From Paramecium sonneborni (Eukaryota > Ciliophora > Oligohymenophorea > Peniculida > Parameciidae): a DNA stretch of 64,000 nt. The stretch's first letter is position 1. Every line of letters begins with the position of its first letter. Location: assembly GCA_905182985.1 (NCBI GenBank), contig CAJJDN010000001.1, positions 416,347 to 480,346 of the forward strand, written 5' to 3'. This document shows positions 50,124 to 61,745 of the stretch, piece after piece. A program made the position numbers and the translations under genes. The notes under the pieces are model-generated. The model made no database searches. It was not told the DNA's origin and saw nothing but the letters and a program-made list of their open reading frames with translations.

Positions 50124-51770
50124 TCAAATTAATATATTAATTTTCTTACGAGCTAATTCCGCTTTATATTTATCTGGTATTAAGTTGTCATTTAATGTCT
50201 TTATTTTAGTTTCTTTGATATTTTCCAATAATTTCTTTTCATTTAACATTTTATCTCTTATTTTTTTACCTTCTTCTAATCTATAAAATATATAATAAAT
50301 TATATATACTTGTCTCTTTCTTCTTATTTTCTTTTTTCTTCATTAAGAGATATCTATTTTCTAAGTTCATCAGCATGTTTTTTTATTAATGCTTCCTTTT
50401 CATGATGTAATTTTAATTCGTTCTCTCTTTCTTATTTTTATTTTTATATAACTCTTTAAAATTCATCTCTTTCTAATCTAGCCTAATAAAAGATTAATTA
50501 AAGATATATATATACTTATTCTTCTAATCTCTCTTATTTTTCTGATTATTATAATTTCCTAGCTTCTTATACTTCATGATTTAATTTCATTTTCAATTCT
50601 GCCTCTCTTCTTTCCTTTTCTCTTGCTTATCTTTCATTTTATTCCATAGCTCTTTTAGCTCTTAATACATCTAATTCTGCCTATCTATCTTATGCTTTTT
50701 CTTGCATTTCTCTTAATCTTTAAACTTCTCTTTCTTTTTCTTCTTTGATTCTTCTTTATTCTTCCTATAATTCTGCTTCCTTCTATGCTTTCTATAAATT
50801 ATATTTGACTATCATTTCTTCCTCTTCTCTTTCTTCTAACTTTCTTTTCTCTTTAACCAAAATTGCTCTATCATTAGCTTCTAATATTTCTTCTTAAACT
50901 TTTTATTAAGATATCTTCTTTTGCATAGCCTTCTATTATTCTTCCTATTACAATTATTTAATTTATTTAAGCATAACTTATCCTTCTCTTTCTTATTCTT
51001 CTTTATCTTTTAATCTTATAAGTTCTCTTTCTTTAATTTATTCTATAATAATATCGTGACCATGCTTTTATTCAACTTTTCTTTATTTATCTTTTTCTTC
51101 ATGATATTTTATAGATTTAAGTCTTTCAATTTCCATCATCAAATCTTTACGTTTCTCTTATGTTTTATATTATTCATGAAGTTCTTTTTTCTCTTATAAT
51201 TGCTTATCTCGAACAGTTACACATTTTGCATACATAACCATTTTATTCATTTCTTTTACATCATCCATCTATTCATTCATTATTTCTGCTGCCTATCCAA
51301 TAATAAAATTCATAATTTTACTCTTGCAAGTAGTGAATCTTTAACTACCTTATCTTCTTCTTATTATGTTGATAAAGGTACTTATTTTTTCTTTTCTTCT
51401 TCCATTTGTAACATTTTCTACTTTTTGGCTTTTGCTGCAGCCATCTACTTCTCTTTTTATTCTTCAAGCAATTTCTTTTAGTATAATTATTCCTCTTTGG
51501 TTGTTATGATAGCATTGTTCTGGAAAATTAGAAAATACAACTAATACCTTCATTCTTTATAATTCAGCTTCTCCTAATAGGACAACTTCTGGATTAGATA
51601 CATCTCCATTCCTAACATTTTTTACAATACTTTATATCTATTCTTCTGTTCTTGGTTTACCTATATTCAAATTAATGAAGTTACTTTATATTTCTTCAAC
51701 AACTGGAGGCTTTTTAATCTTTCCACTTAATTTGCTGTTCTATAATGGAATAATATGAATGATATACCAT
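50124..51770 (-). CDS. CFAP45: CFAP45 (CCDC19/NESG1), axonemal microtubule inner protein
   Basis: Filamentous coiled-coil protein that lies inside the axonemal doublet A-tubule. Six exons with five introns of 28-33 nt (including 51740-51767, directly after the ATG) give 499 aa (human about 551). Conserved family text: the middle KELHEQYKTQEKRKDLMMEI, GHDIIIEQIKERELIRLKDK, then LEANDRAILVKEKRKLEE, EREVQRLREMQEKAQDRQAE and LDVLRAKRAMEQNERQ. The C-terminal HADELRKQISLNEEKRKQEE is followed by EEGKKIRDKM...LIPDKYKAELARKK, which is diagnostic for CFAP45. It converges with the preceding gene with only 6 bp between the two stop codons. Confidence 0.9.
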
Positions 51771-51819
51771 TATTTTTGAATAAAAAGTCAATATATTATA
51801 ATAAATATATAAATCGAAT

Positions 51820-54800
51820 TCAAGTGAATAGATTGGTTTTTATTTTTTTCTTACCTTTCACTTATTTCATAATTTTCTCATAATCGTTTGGCTATTTAAT
51901 TCGTACAAACCATTAACATAAAAATATTGGTAACCAACTAAATAATAAAATAATAAAAGTGTTCATCCAAAATGTTCCATTAAGAACTTCTGCAACAACA
52001 AGTGTTTCTGGAATCAAAACCATAGTAAGTACATAAAAGATAGTAGAACCAATAGTAGAAATAAACATAACAATATGTAAGGAATTTAGCTAGATTAGAT
52101 ATGATTATATTACTTCACTAAAAATCATACAGTATTCAGTTATGATTAAAGAAGTGAATGCCGCTGTTTCAATATATAAGAAAACATTCTTATATAACAA
52201 TTAAGCCAAGATCATAATGATAGCACCTTGATAAGTTGCTTTCCAACACCAAATCATAAATGTCTTTTAATTTAGATCTCTACTCTTTTGTAATGATTTA
52301 TAAAGTGGAGGAAATTCTAGTGCTACCTTTTCTACAACATCTTCATCAAATATAATGCTAAATACAGGGAACATTCTAAAATTGAATATATATAAAAAGT
52401 ATTACGTATAGATAGTTGCATAACCTAGAATTAATGTACTACTAAAGATACTAATACTCAAATAAAAGTATATGCACATGAATACAGTTTAAATCATAGA
52501 AATTATCAATCCTCGATGAGTTACAAATTAAGATAACAAAGCAGATCTCTTATAAGATAATCTACCATGCCAAAGCAAAAGTTAATTTAGATATTTAAAT
52601 TTTAGAATAGAGAAATCACTAGCTAATGCTGCCTATTTACCTTCTTTACCTTCAATTCCAATTCCAACATCAGCTGATTATATCATACCAACATCATTAC
52701 CTCCATCTCCAATACATGCAGTTATTTTATGAGTGTATTTTTTAATACATTCAGTGACTAATGCCTTTTAAGTAGGTGAACATCTACAACATACAACTGA
52801 TTAAGCTTAAGTTGCTATTCGAAAGAAGAATTCTTCTTTTTTAAATGCTGTAGTTAAACTAGTACCATCTATTACTAATAATTAATTAGTTCTAGTCTCA
52901 AACTATTATAATCTTTGTTATAGAGTTTCTTCATCGGTTATTTCTTTTAATTAAAATATTTCTTAAGTTCCTGATTTTATACCACTTGATATTGCTATAC
53001 ATATAGCTGTCTCTATTTTATCACCTGTTAACATCCATACATTTATACCTGCATTTCTAATATTTTCTAAAGTTGAACATACATCTTCTTATAATTTATC
53101 TTCAACTCCTGTTATTCCCAAAAATTACATATGATTTTCTAATTCTTTTCTTATTTTACTTAATTTATTTTATCTCTATGTTCCATTCTCAATACATTAA
53201 GCCTATTCATATCTAATCTTCCAATCCTCATAAAATTATTTATTCACTATTTTCTATGTTAATACTAATGTTCTTAATCCCTCTCTAGCTAAATTTTCAC
53301 ATTCCTCATCTACAAATCCTCTTTATGTTTCTGGTAAAAACTATTTCATTATTGCATCTGCTCCTTTTAAATAAAATATATAATGCTCTCCTAGTCTTAA
53401 TAGAATTCCCATTCTTTTACTCTCACTAGAAAATGGAAAATTTTATAAAATTTCATAATTTCTTTCTATTTCATTATATTTTATAACCATCGAATTTTAA
53501 TCTCTACTTAATAAACTTATTCCAAGAGATTCAGCTATCTTCACTAAAGCTACTTCATCTGGAGATGATGCTTAATATTATCTCTCTCCATTCTCTTCTA
53601 TTGGAGTTACATTATGACATAATGCTATTGCTAATAATAAATCTCTTAGTATAGTTTCATCTTATCTTAATCCATTCTCATTTTATAAACTTATTTTCAT
53701 TTCATCATAATTCTCTTAAGTATAAACTTTTGATGCTAATGATAATTTCTTAAAAATCATATCATTCTATGTTAATGTACCAGTTTTATCAGTTAACAAA
53801 TATTCTATTCTACCCAACGACTCAGGAATATTTGAATTTCTAGGTATCGTACCTTCTATCCCTTTATCTATTGATATCTTATAACAATATATTAATTTTG
53901 CAAATTCTACGTTAACTCTCATAGATATTGGAATAATATTCGATAACAAAATCAGGTATCTAACTAATGCAACGCTTATTGCTAAAATATTTAAAGGAGG
54001 TTGAGAAAGAATGGTTATTATTATTGACAAAAGTCCCATTGCAATAAATAACATTATAGACATATAATTTATTTCAGCTAAGTAAATATTTAATATTAAT
54101 ACTATCGATTTTCCCAAATTTAGTTTAAGGTTTTCTACTATTCATTGCCATTCTTGTTTCGAATCCATTATATATTACTATCCCATTAATACTACCATTT
54201 GCTAGCACTGTACTTGCCCACATAACATTTTCTAATGATTATGGTTCTTATGTTTATTCCTAATGAAATACAGCATGAAAATCATATATATTTTCTTAAG
54301 GAGGATCACAAATTAAAGAGCATTTAGTCAAATCCAAGTTTTATAATCCTTTCTTTTAAATAAATTGAACAGGTTTTCTTAATTTCCAGTCTGTTTCTCC
54401 ATCCAATTAATCTGTACGAATAAATACTTAATCATCACTTGCCTCTAAAACTAGAATGTCTGCAGGTATACGTTAATTACTGTTAATTTTAATGATCATT
54501 CCTACTTGTAGTTGTCCACTAGTAATATCTTGCCATTAACCATTTAAATAGCGCTTATAAATTGTACTATTAATTTATCTATCTCTTTTATGTCTTTTAA
54601 TGTCATCATACAATTCTTTAAGAACACTTAAGGTAACCACTAAAGCTAGAGGACCTAAATATCCAATAAGAAATCCAACTTTAAAAGGTTAAATGAATTA
54701 TGAAATTGTTAATCCTAAATAAAAGATGTTAATGAATTGATGAAACTATTCATAAAGCACTTTTGGTAAAAATGTGATAACATTATATTTAGAATTCTTA

Positions 54801-55015
54801 ATTACATTGCTTTATAAATTAATAGGAGCACATCGTCCATCTAAACTTATATTACGAGAAGATTTCTATATTGGTACAACGAAAATATTTTTAATTTTTT
54901 GTTTCAATGAAATGCTTTAATTTTCTTGAGGTATTAAATTACTATTATTGTTTTATTCGATTGAAAGAAAATCAGCTTACAATAGTTTTGTTGTAGAATC
55001 TTCAACTTTGTTCAT
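51820..55015 (-). CDS. P4-type phospholipid flippase ATPase, Neo1/ATP9 class (second copy)
   Basis: Paralogue of 7101-10332 with the same landmarks: [20 protein letters not shown] at TM1, [27 protein letters not shown], uninterrupted DKTGTLT (about 53770), GDGGNDVGM with [29 protein letters not shown] and MFPVF...DEDV before the last spans. It is about 1,020 aa with few introns; one at 52376-52405 (30 nt) occupies the same position, before MFPVF, as 7645-7668 in the paralogue. The DKTG intron of the first copy is absent here. Its ATG is 13 bp from the ATG of the divergent PDI gene. Unusual is a longer N-terminal tail of about 80 residues, Gln/Asn/Ser-rich. Confidence 0.9.
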
Positions 55016-55028
55016 TTATTAATAAATA

Positions 55029-56552
55029 ATGAAATTTAATCTAATAGTGTGTTTCATTGTATTAGTCTTAGCATAAGATCCTACAGAAACAGTAGTAGTT
55101 TAAGATGAAAATCCTACAACAGTTGAGAAACAAGAGCCATAAATGTAGCCAATAGTTGCATTGCCAAATAATGTTGATGCATTAATATCAGGTCATCGAT
55201 TAATTTTAGTTGAATTTTATGCATCTTGGTGTGCTCCATGCAAACAATTTGCCACTGAATATCAGCAACTTACAGATAAAGCATCTAAACATTCAATTGT
55301 TTGTGCTGCTTATGATTCACAAAGAGATCCTGATAGATATGCTCTTGAAAAATTCAAAATTTCCTCTTTCCCAACATTTATCTTTTTTATGGATGGAAAA
55401 CCTTTCTCATTTACTGGATAAAGAAGTGCTAATTCTATACTCTAATGGATGTTATAAGTATATCATATATATAATTAATATCATTTTAGTTAGTTAATGG
55501 ACCTGATCCTACAGAGATTTTATCATAAGAATAATTCAATCAATTTTTAAATGATAATGATGTTGTACTTTTTTATTAAGTTTCAGAAAACAATGTTAGT
55601 GATCTTAATTATTGGACATTTTTCGAAATGAGCAAAACTAATTCAGATGCTGCATTTGCTTTCTCATTCCTTCTACCTATTGGTAAACCAGGACGATTAT
55701 ATTATTATTCTAAAGAAACCTTAGAAAAGAAATAATTCAATCAAGCATTTACTAAACAAAATATTCAAAGATTTTTATTACAAAATTAATTACCTGATGT
55801 GCCATAATTAAATGATTAATCAGAAAAATTAGTTTATTCTGGAGCTACTCCAGCTTTTATTTTATTTAGTAGTTTAGATGAATAATCTATTAAAGCTGAA
55901 AAAGCATTCCTTGAAACTGCATAATTGTTTAAGAAGACTTATTAATTTTCATTTACTAAAATTACAGATGAAAAATTTTTTGATCAATTAAATAATCTTG
56001 GAGCAGATGATAATGTATTCCCTAAAATTATTGCTTGGAACTAAGGATTAAAATATAAATATAATGGACCTGATTTTACAGTTAAAGGAATCAAGAACTT
56101 TATTTTTGATTTTAGATAAGGTAAATTAGAAAAGTTTATTAAATCTGAACCATTACCTGATTATTCTTAAGAGAAAACTTATGTTAAAGTAATAATAAAT
56201 GATATTAACCATTTAGAAAATTGTAGCTTTGAATTATGATGAAGAGGTAATCAAAAACAAAAAAGATGTTTTATTAGAATTCTATGCAGAATGGTGTGGA
56301 GCTTGCAAATAATTTAAACCAATCTATGATTAAATTGCATATGAATTAAGAGATAATCCTAATATAGTTGTTGCTTAAATAAATGCTCCAGACAATGAAA
56401 TTTCAGATGTTTATTCACCACATTCCTATCCTGATCTAGTATTATTTAGAGCAGCAGACAAACAGAGAAAAGCAATTGCTTGGACAGGTGAAAATAGAGA
56501 TGTTGAATCAGTCTTGTAATTTGTTAGAAATAATACAATTGTTATCAAATGA
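55029..56552 (+). CDS. Protein disulfide isomerase-like protein with two thioredoxin active sites
   Basis: Three exons with introns at 55458-55489 (32 nt) and 56189-56216 (28 nt) give 487 aa, the usual length of classical PDI. A signal peptide ([16 protein letters not shown]) is followed by an acidic stretch, an a domain with WCAPC (Cys68, Cys71), two redox-inactive thioredoxin folds, and an a' domain with EWCGACKQFKP (Cys403, Cys406). Both active sites differ from the standard PDI CGHC, and CAPC is closer to thioredoxin-like chemistry. The C terminus ends NNTIVIK and lacks KDEL or a similar ER retrieval signal, so ER residence depends on something else or the protein is exported. It is divergent from the P4-ATPase with 13 bp between start codons. 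Confidence 0.85.
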
Positions 56553-56573
56553 AAAATAATAATAAAAATATTT

Positions 56574-58562
56574 ATGATAATTTTTAGAACATTATTGAAA
56601 TAGAGATTTTCTACTCATTCTAATTTACTAAATTTCGTATTTTAAGATAATGTAGACAATGAATCAGATAATGATATTGATATTTTTGATATTCCGAACG
56701 AAAATGTTAAAACTGTGAGAAATGAACAAGAATTGATGGCACTCATCAGTCAACATGTAGATCCTAAAATATTGATCGATATATTTAACTAGAATAAAAA
56801 TATATTTGGCTTATAGCATTCATTACTTACAATTCGTATTATTGCTCATTTCTTAAATTCTCTTAAAGCTTATTAATAGGATTCCATTTTTCAGAATGGA
56901 ATGAAAGAAATTTCAACATTATTAAACAATCACCTTAATTAACTCAATCCCATTGATTTGCTTGAATTACTTTGTTTTAAATCTAAATATTAATTAAAGG
57001 GACAATAAAAATTGCTTGAAAATGTTGATGATAAAAACCTATCAAATTCTTTAAATTAAACTTTACAAAATTGCTCTGATTTCAGTATTAGACATTACAT
57101 AAACATTTGGTATGATTCTTAAGTAGTAAACATGATGTTACCATAAATACATAAATTAGTTTATGATAGATTAACTAGTGAACCACTTTCATCTATGGAA
57201 GTAGTTCTTTTATTAAGATGTGAAATGATGAAATCTTAAAAAAGAAAATTTCTTAATTCAGAATTGGTTGAATTTTGTATTTCTCATTATGATTCTAATT
57301 CACACTATTATGATTTCTAATAAGTCACTCAATTTTACATTATGTTACTTAAAATCAAATATTAATATTTGAATCCTTATTTAGAGTCTCATCCCATCTT
57401 AATCAAAATGAGATAATTTTTAATAGATAATCTTAATAAGATGGATGAACATACAATTTTATCCATTGTAATCAATTATTAATTATTGCCTGTAGATGTA
57501 ACTCCAAATTTAGAAATTAAAATTAAAGAATTTCTCTTCAAATAACTAACCTTAAAACCTTAAAAGATATCAGTCCACTTTATTTAGTAAATTTTAATAA
57601 ATCTTGAGTCTATTTGTACTTAATAAGAAATTGAAATATTAATTGATGAAATTATTTAAAGATTATAATAAGAAACTAATACACATTCAGTTCAATAAGC
57701 AAATAAGTTGGGTTCAATTTTTTTACCTTTAAGAAAATTAAAATTAACAGATTATTCTATGTAAAAATTAACTATTTTTTCTGATTATATTAATCAGGTT
57801 TGTAAATTTTCCTATCCAGCATAGGGTCTTTTGTATTTGAAATTTATTTGTAGATAAGAAGTTGATTCCTTGATTAATGAAGAGAAAGCAATCCTTCATC
57901 CTTTTCATTCATATGCTATCATAAAACAAGAAAACCTTAAATCTAAAATACATAACGATTTAATTAGAAAAATCAAAGATAATCCATTAAAAATAATGAA
58001 TGAAATTATGAGTTTCTAATTATAAGATTCATAAATTTTTAAGGATTTGCTTCCTACAATTATTATAGAGTTTATGAAAAAAAATCACTATTAAGAGAGA
58101 TACTTACCATTATTATTTAAATTGTTAAATGATGTTAATTCATTAAATCTTTTAAAAGATTGCCTTTCTTTCAAAAAGTCAGATATTTATAGATTAGCTC
58201 TTAGATAGCACAACTTGACTGAATTATAAGCTTAAATATTTGGAAGTCGGCTAATATAATAAATAGAAAGATATCACCGACATGGTATTTTGAATGTAAT
58301 TTTAAATTCAAATCTGGTAATTTTGATTGGAAGAAAAAATCCAGAACATTTAACTACTCTAATGAGTATTATAAAATAATAAAATGAGGGACTTCAAACC
58401 TATTCATTTTGTAAGTACTTAAAAGATTATCAAGTTGATTATAGGAAAGTACTTAAACATTCTTAACGCAGAGCAAGATTAGAAAAAATAGAAGAACTCT
58501 ATAATTAAGAAAAATGTGTTGAGAAGAGATTGATATTATTATATATAATTTTTTTTAACTGA
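56574..58562 (+). CDS. Large helical protein with mitochondrial-type presequence
   Basis: An intronless frame of 662 codons, 21 bp after the PDI stop. The N terminus MIIFRTLLKQRFSTHSNLLN is Arg/Ser/Thr-rich, lacks acidic residues and ends in RFSTHS, typical of a mitochondrial targeting peptide. The body consists of leucine-rich helical units of about 35-40 residues (VVLLLRCEMMKSQKRKFLNS, QFYIMLLKIKYQYLNPYLES, TILSIVINYQLLPVDVTPN), which resembles helical-repeat RNA-binding proteins of organelles. The C-terminal part contains SRLIQQIERYHRHGILNVIL and GRKNPEHLTTLMSI, perhaps a RAP-like fold. No named family can be assigned with confidence; an organellar RNA-processing or ribosome factor is the working idea. 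Confidence 0.7.
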
Positions 58563-58571
58563 AATAAATTA

Positions 58572-59347
58572 ATGTATTCCTAATTAAAAAAAAAAAAGTC
58601 TCCAGATGCACATCCTTCAATTGCTAAAGGTTAATTTTCTAATGATCAAAAATTTTATTAAGAGTTGACTTAAAAATTATGGGAATCACACCCTACAGAC
58701 GAGAATTAAGAAATATCTGTAGATGTACCATAAATGTAAACAAAAAGAGCATAACCATATTTGAGTGAAGAAAATAACTTAACTCTTGAAAATCGTAAAC
58801 TTAAAGAAACAATAATCTAGATGAAATTAGAAATGTATATATAATTAATTTAATTAGGAAGTCTAAATTGGAGGCTGATTTATTGAAATAAAAAAATGAA
58901 TTCTAAACCATTTTATAAGAGTATGTAGCTTTCATCGATAAGATTTTATAAGATAAAAAAGATTTATAGTTATAATTAGCACAATATTAAAAATAAGAAC
59001 CTTAAGAAAGTTAAAATGAATTGATTGAGCAACTTCATTTCTTGTAGGAAGAAAATTTCAAGTCCCTCTAATAATCAGAAGAATTTAGTAATAAATTAAT
59101 TTAAATTGAAACTTTGTTAATAAATTTAGAAGAAGAAAAAAAAATTGCTTATGAGAAAATTGAATAACTCAAAGTCTAAAATTAATAATTAAAACAGCAT
59201 TATGAAGAAAAGCTTTAAAATATGAAATAGCAACATTATGATGATATTACAAAATTTGAATCTATAGTATAAGAAGCACTTGATAAGAAAGACTTTAAAA
59301 TTTAGAAACTAAAAGAGCAATTAAGCTATTACACAGATCAATTTTGA
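58572..59347 (+). CDS. Coiled-coil protein, possibly CEP131-like
   Basis: Starts 9 bp after the previous stop. One 23-nt intron at 58835-58857 gives 250 aa. After a basic, disordered N terminus (SQLKKKKSPDAHPSIAKGQF), residues about 80-250 form a near-continuous coiled coil. QEYVAFIDKILQDKKDLQLQ resembles the CEP131/AZI1 signature HLxFIDQLIxDKK, and the C-terminal VQEALDKKDFKIQKLKEQL is similar in style. CEP131 is a centriolar satellite and transition-zone protein of over 1,000 aa, so at 250 aa this would be a small relative or only a convergent coiled coil. Confidence 0.6.
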
Positions 59348-59375
59348 ATTAAAATATATAATTTTAATTATAATT

Positions 59376-60450
59376 TCAACCATTATATTATTTTTCGAAT
59401 TCTAAATGCTTTTCAAATATATCAATAATTCCTTGCATATTTTCAGAATCCTCTGTATTATTTTTGGTTGAATGTTTATTTTTATTGAAACTTTAGAGAG
59501 TTTTATTTTTATGTTTGATATTCTAATCAATTTTTTCAACAATGATTGAATTAGTTAATTAATTGAGATAATTTTAATCTTTATTATAATATTTATCTGT
59601 ATCTAATCCTTACATTTTAGATATAGTAGGGAGTCTAACAGTTTTAATAAGATCAGAGAAACCACTTCTATTAGTTGGAGTGATTTATTATCTAGATCTT
59701 TATTCTTTCAATAATTTAAGTTATTAAGAATCTAGAGCATAATTTTTAACTTCTCTAAATTCTTTTGGTCTTGTTCTCATATTTAATGGTCCATAGACAT
59801 TGAGTAAATCATTTTTTTCGACAAAATCTGTAAAAAGTTCTTAAAAATAAGTTTGAAAAAGTACCTCGTTTTTTATTGAAAAGTTTATCTTAAATAGATT
59901 TGTAAGCATTTTCAAAAGTAAAGATTTGATCCTTGTCATCATTTAATGGTTTTTATACAATTTTGACTTAATTTGTTATTGTACTTAATGTCAGAATTAA
60001 TTTTATACTCAGTTATTTTATTAGTAATGTAACCTGTAGGTTTTCTATTTGTGAATCTTTAATCAGAAACATTATAAAATTCATAATTATTAAGAGTGCT
60101 TCCCTTAAGAGAATCAATTTTGCTTAACGGAGGTACTTTATTCTTAATATATGGATTATCATAGCTTTCTCGACAGACTAAAGAATTAGATAGTTTAAAA
60201 TAAGTTGGAGCTTCATGAGAATTTCCATAAGCAAATTAGGGAAATACCTAAAATTGATAAATATCAGGACACCTTTTTTCCCTTCAAAATTTTAGTAGGT
60301 TCTAATTATTAATAAGTTTATGAATAAGAAGATCTTAAGTATTAAGGTAATTATTCACTTTCAGCATTTCCTTTTCCACACTTTAAAATGATAAATTGAG
60401 ATGTATACTTTAGTATTATTTTTGTCTTATTCTTCTCTTCCAGAGAGCAT
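59376..60450 (-). CDS. Unknown protein, Lys/Asn-rich
   Basis: Five exons with introns at 60381-60408 (28 nt), 60248-60272, 59984-60008 and 59840-59864 (25 nt each) encode 323 aa. Unspliced frames meet TGA, so all four introns are required. The N terminus is MLSGREEQDKNN. Segments with globular or short linear motif character include GNSHEAPTYFKLSNSLVCRE, NKVPPLSKIDSLKG, FTNRKPTGYITNKITD, VYGPLNMRTRPKEFREVK and GFSDLIKTVRLPTISKM. The C terminus is an acidic helix (NMQGIIDIFEKHLEFEKQY). Scattered Y/G/P motifs recall microtubule-associated ciliary proteins, but no family is recognised. It converges with 58572-59347 (28 bp between stops) and lies 34 bp downstream of TrpRS. Confidence 0.65.
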
Positions 60451-60484
60451 TTTAATAATATTAATGTTTTTATTTTATAATATC

Positions 60485-61745
60485 TCAATTATTCTTCTTT
60501 GGTGGATAATTGCTTAAAGGTCTTAATTCCATAAATTTTTCAACAATTTCATCTGTAACAAGTGCTCTTCTCTATTAGTGTTCTGTAACAATTTTAGTAA
60601 GGACTGTAATTAATTCTTTTTTAACTTCACTTGTCATCATTACACCTTTTCCATATTATACTCTGATTTCCTCAAGACGAGCATCATCTTCTAAGAAAAA
60701 TCTTAAATAATGATATGGAACATCAACAGTAAGATCAGCTCCTTTTTCTTGATGTTCTTTTTTAGTCATACCTCCACCAGACAATGCATGTTTTTTGACC
60801 TAATTAAATAAATAAATAGATAACTTTTTCTTCAATCTCTTTTGGACTATCTGTTAAGAAGATGGCAGATGTTGGATCTGTAGTTCCCATTTTTGTACCA
60901 AATCCATGTAATCCTGGTAGAAATTGGGAATGAATGCATCCAGTTTTAGGAACCTTGAGTTTATAACATACATCTCTAGTCATTCTGAAATATGGGTCTT
61001 GATCTATGCCTTGAGGAACTAAACACATAACTTCATCCTTTCCGAAAATGTGTCTAAAAGATGAAGACAAAGACGGAGCAGCTTAAACTGCAGGATAAGC
61101 AACTTTCCCACAATTATCAGATTCATTTAAACCAAATATTCCTCTTAATTATGAATAGGTTATGGCATGTTGGAATTTACAAATGTTATGATACATATGA
61201 CCTGCATATTTTGAGCTTAGGAAAATGAATGTTTTGTTCACATCGAATCCACATGCAATAATGTCTTTTGCATTTTCATATCCATATCGCTGATATTCTT
61301 CCAAAGTTGTTTCACTCTTATGGAAAAACTTCTCATCATCTGATAATTCAATCACAACTGGTACATCAAAGGCTTCCTATAAATATTTAGTAAATATAAA
61401 TGGCATCAAATGTCCCACGTGCATTGAATCTCCTGATGGTCCTCTACCTGTATATAAATAGAACCCTTTTCCAGCTTCATAGGCATCTAATACCTAATTT
61501 AAATCACGATGTGAAAAGAAAATTCCACGTCTTAGATAATGATGCACAGGCTTTTAAGTTAAGGCTTATATGCGTTCTATGTGACTTTACTCTATTCTCT
61601 AACAACCGAACGATTGGATCAACTTATCGTAGTCTATTTGCTTCTTGGAATTGTTAACCACTTCATAAGGATTGACAATTAAATCAGGCATCTCATTTTG
61701 AGCAATTTCTTACTCCTTTTATTGTTCCTATTCGCTTTATTACAT
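60485..61745 (-). CDS. WARS: Tryptophanyl-tRNA synthetase, cytosolic type
   Basis: Charges tRNA-Trp. One 25-nt intron at 60800-60824 gives 411 aa. Class I signatures: HIGH-type MHVGH at residues 108-112 inside [56 protein letters not shown] and [14 protein letters not shown]. The KMSKS loop is altered to KMGTT (residues 285-289, [16 protein letters not shown]). The C terminus has [28 protein letters not shown] and [14 protein letters not shown], as in eukaryotic/archaeal TrpRS. There is no WHEP domain and no targeting peptide. The ATG at 61745 was preferred because it reads through a Gln-rich leader without an intron; a second ATG at 61758 would need one. Confidence 0.93.

Noticed and set aside
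50600..51500. Plus-strand Ser/Leu/Phe-rich ORFs
   Set aside because: They are the reverse complement of the Glu/Lys/Arg-rich CFAP45 coiled coil.
61400..61657. Plus-strand 85-codon ORF
   Set aside because: Antisense to the TrpRS nucleotide-binding region with the MHVGH motif.
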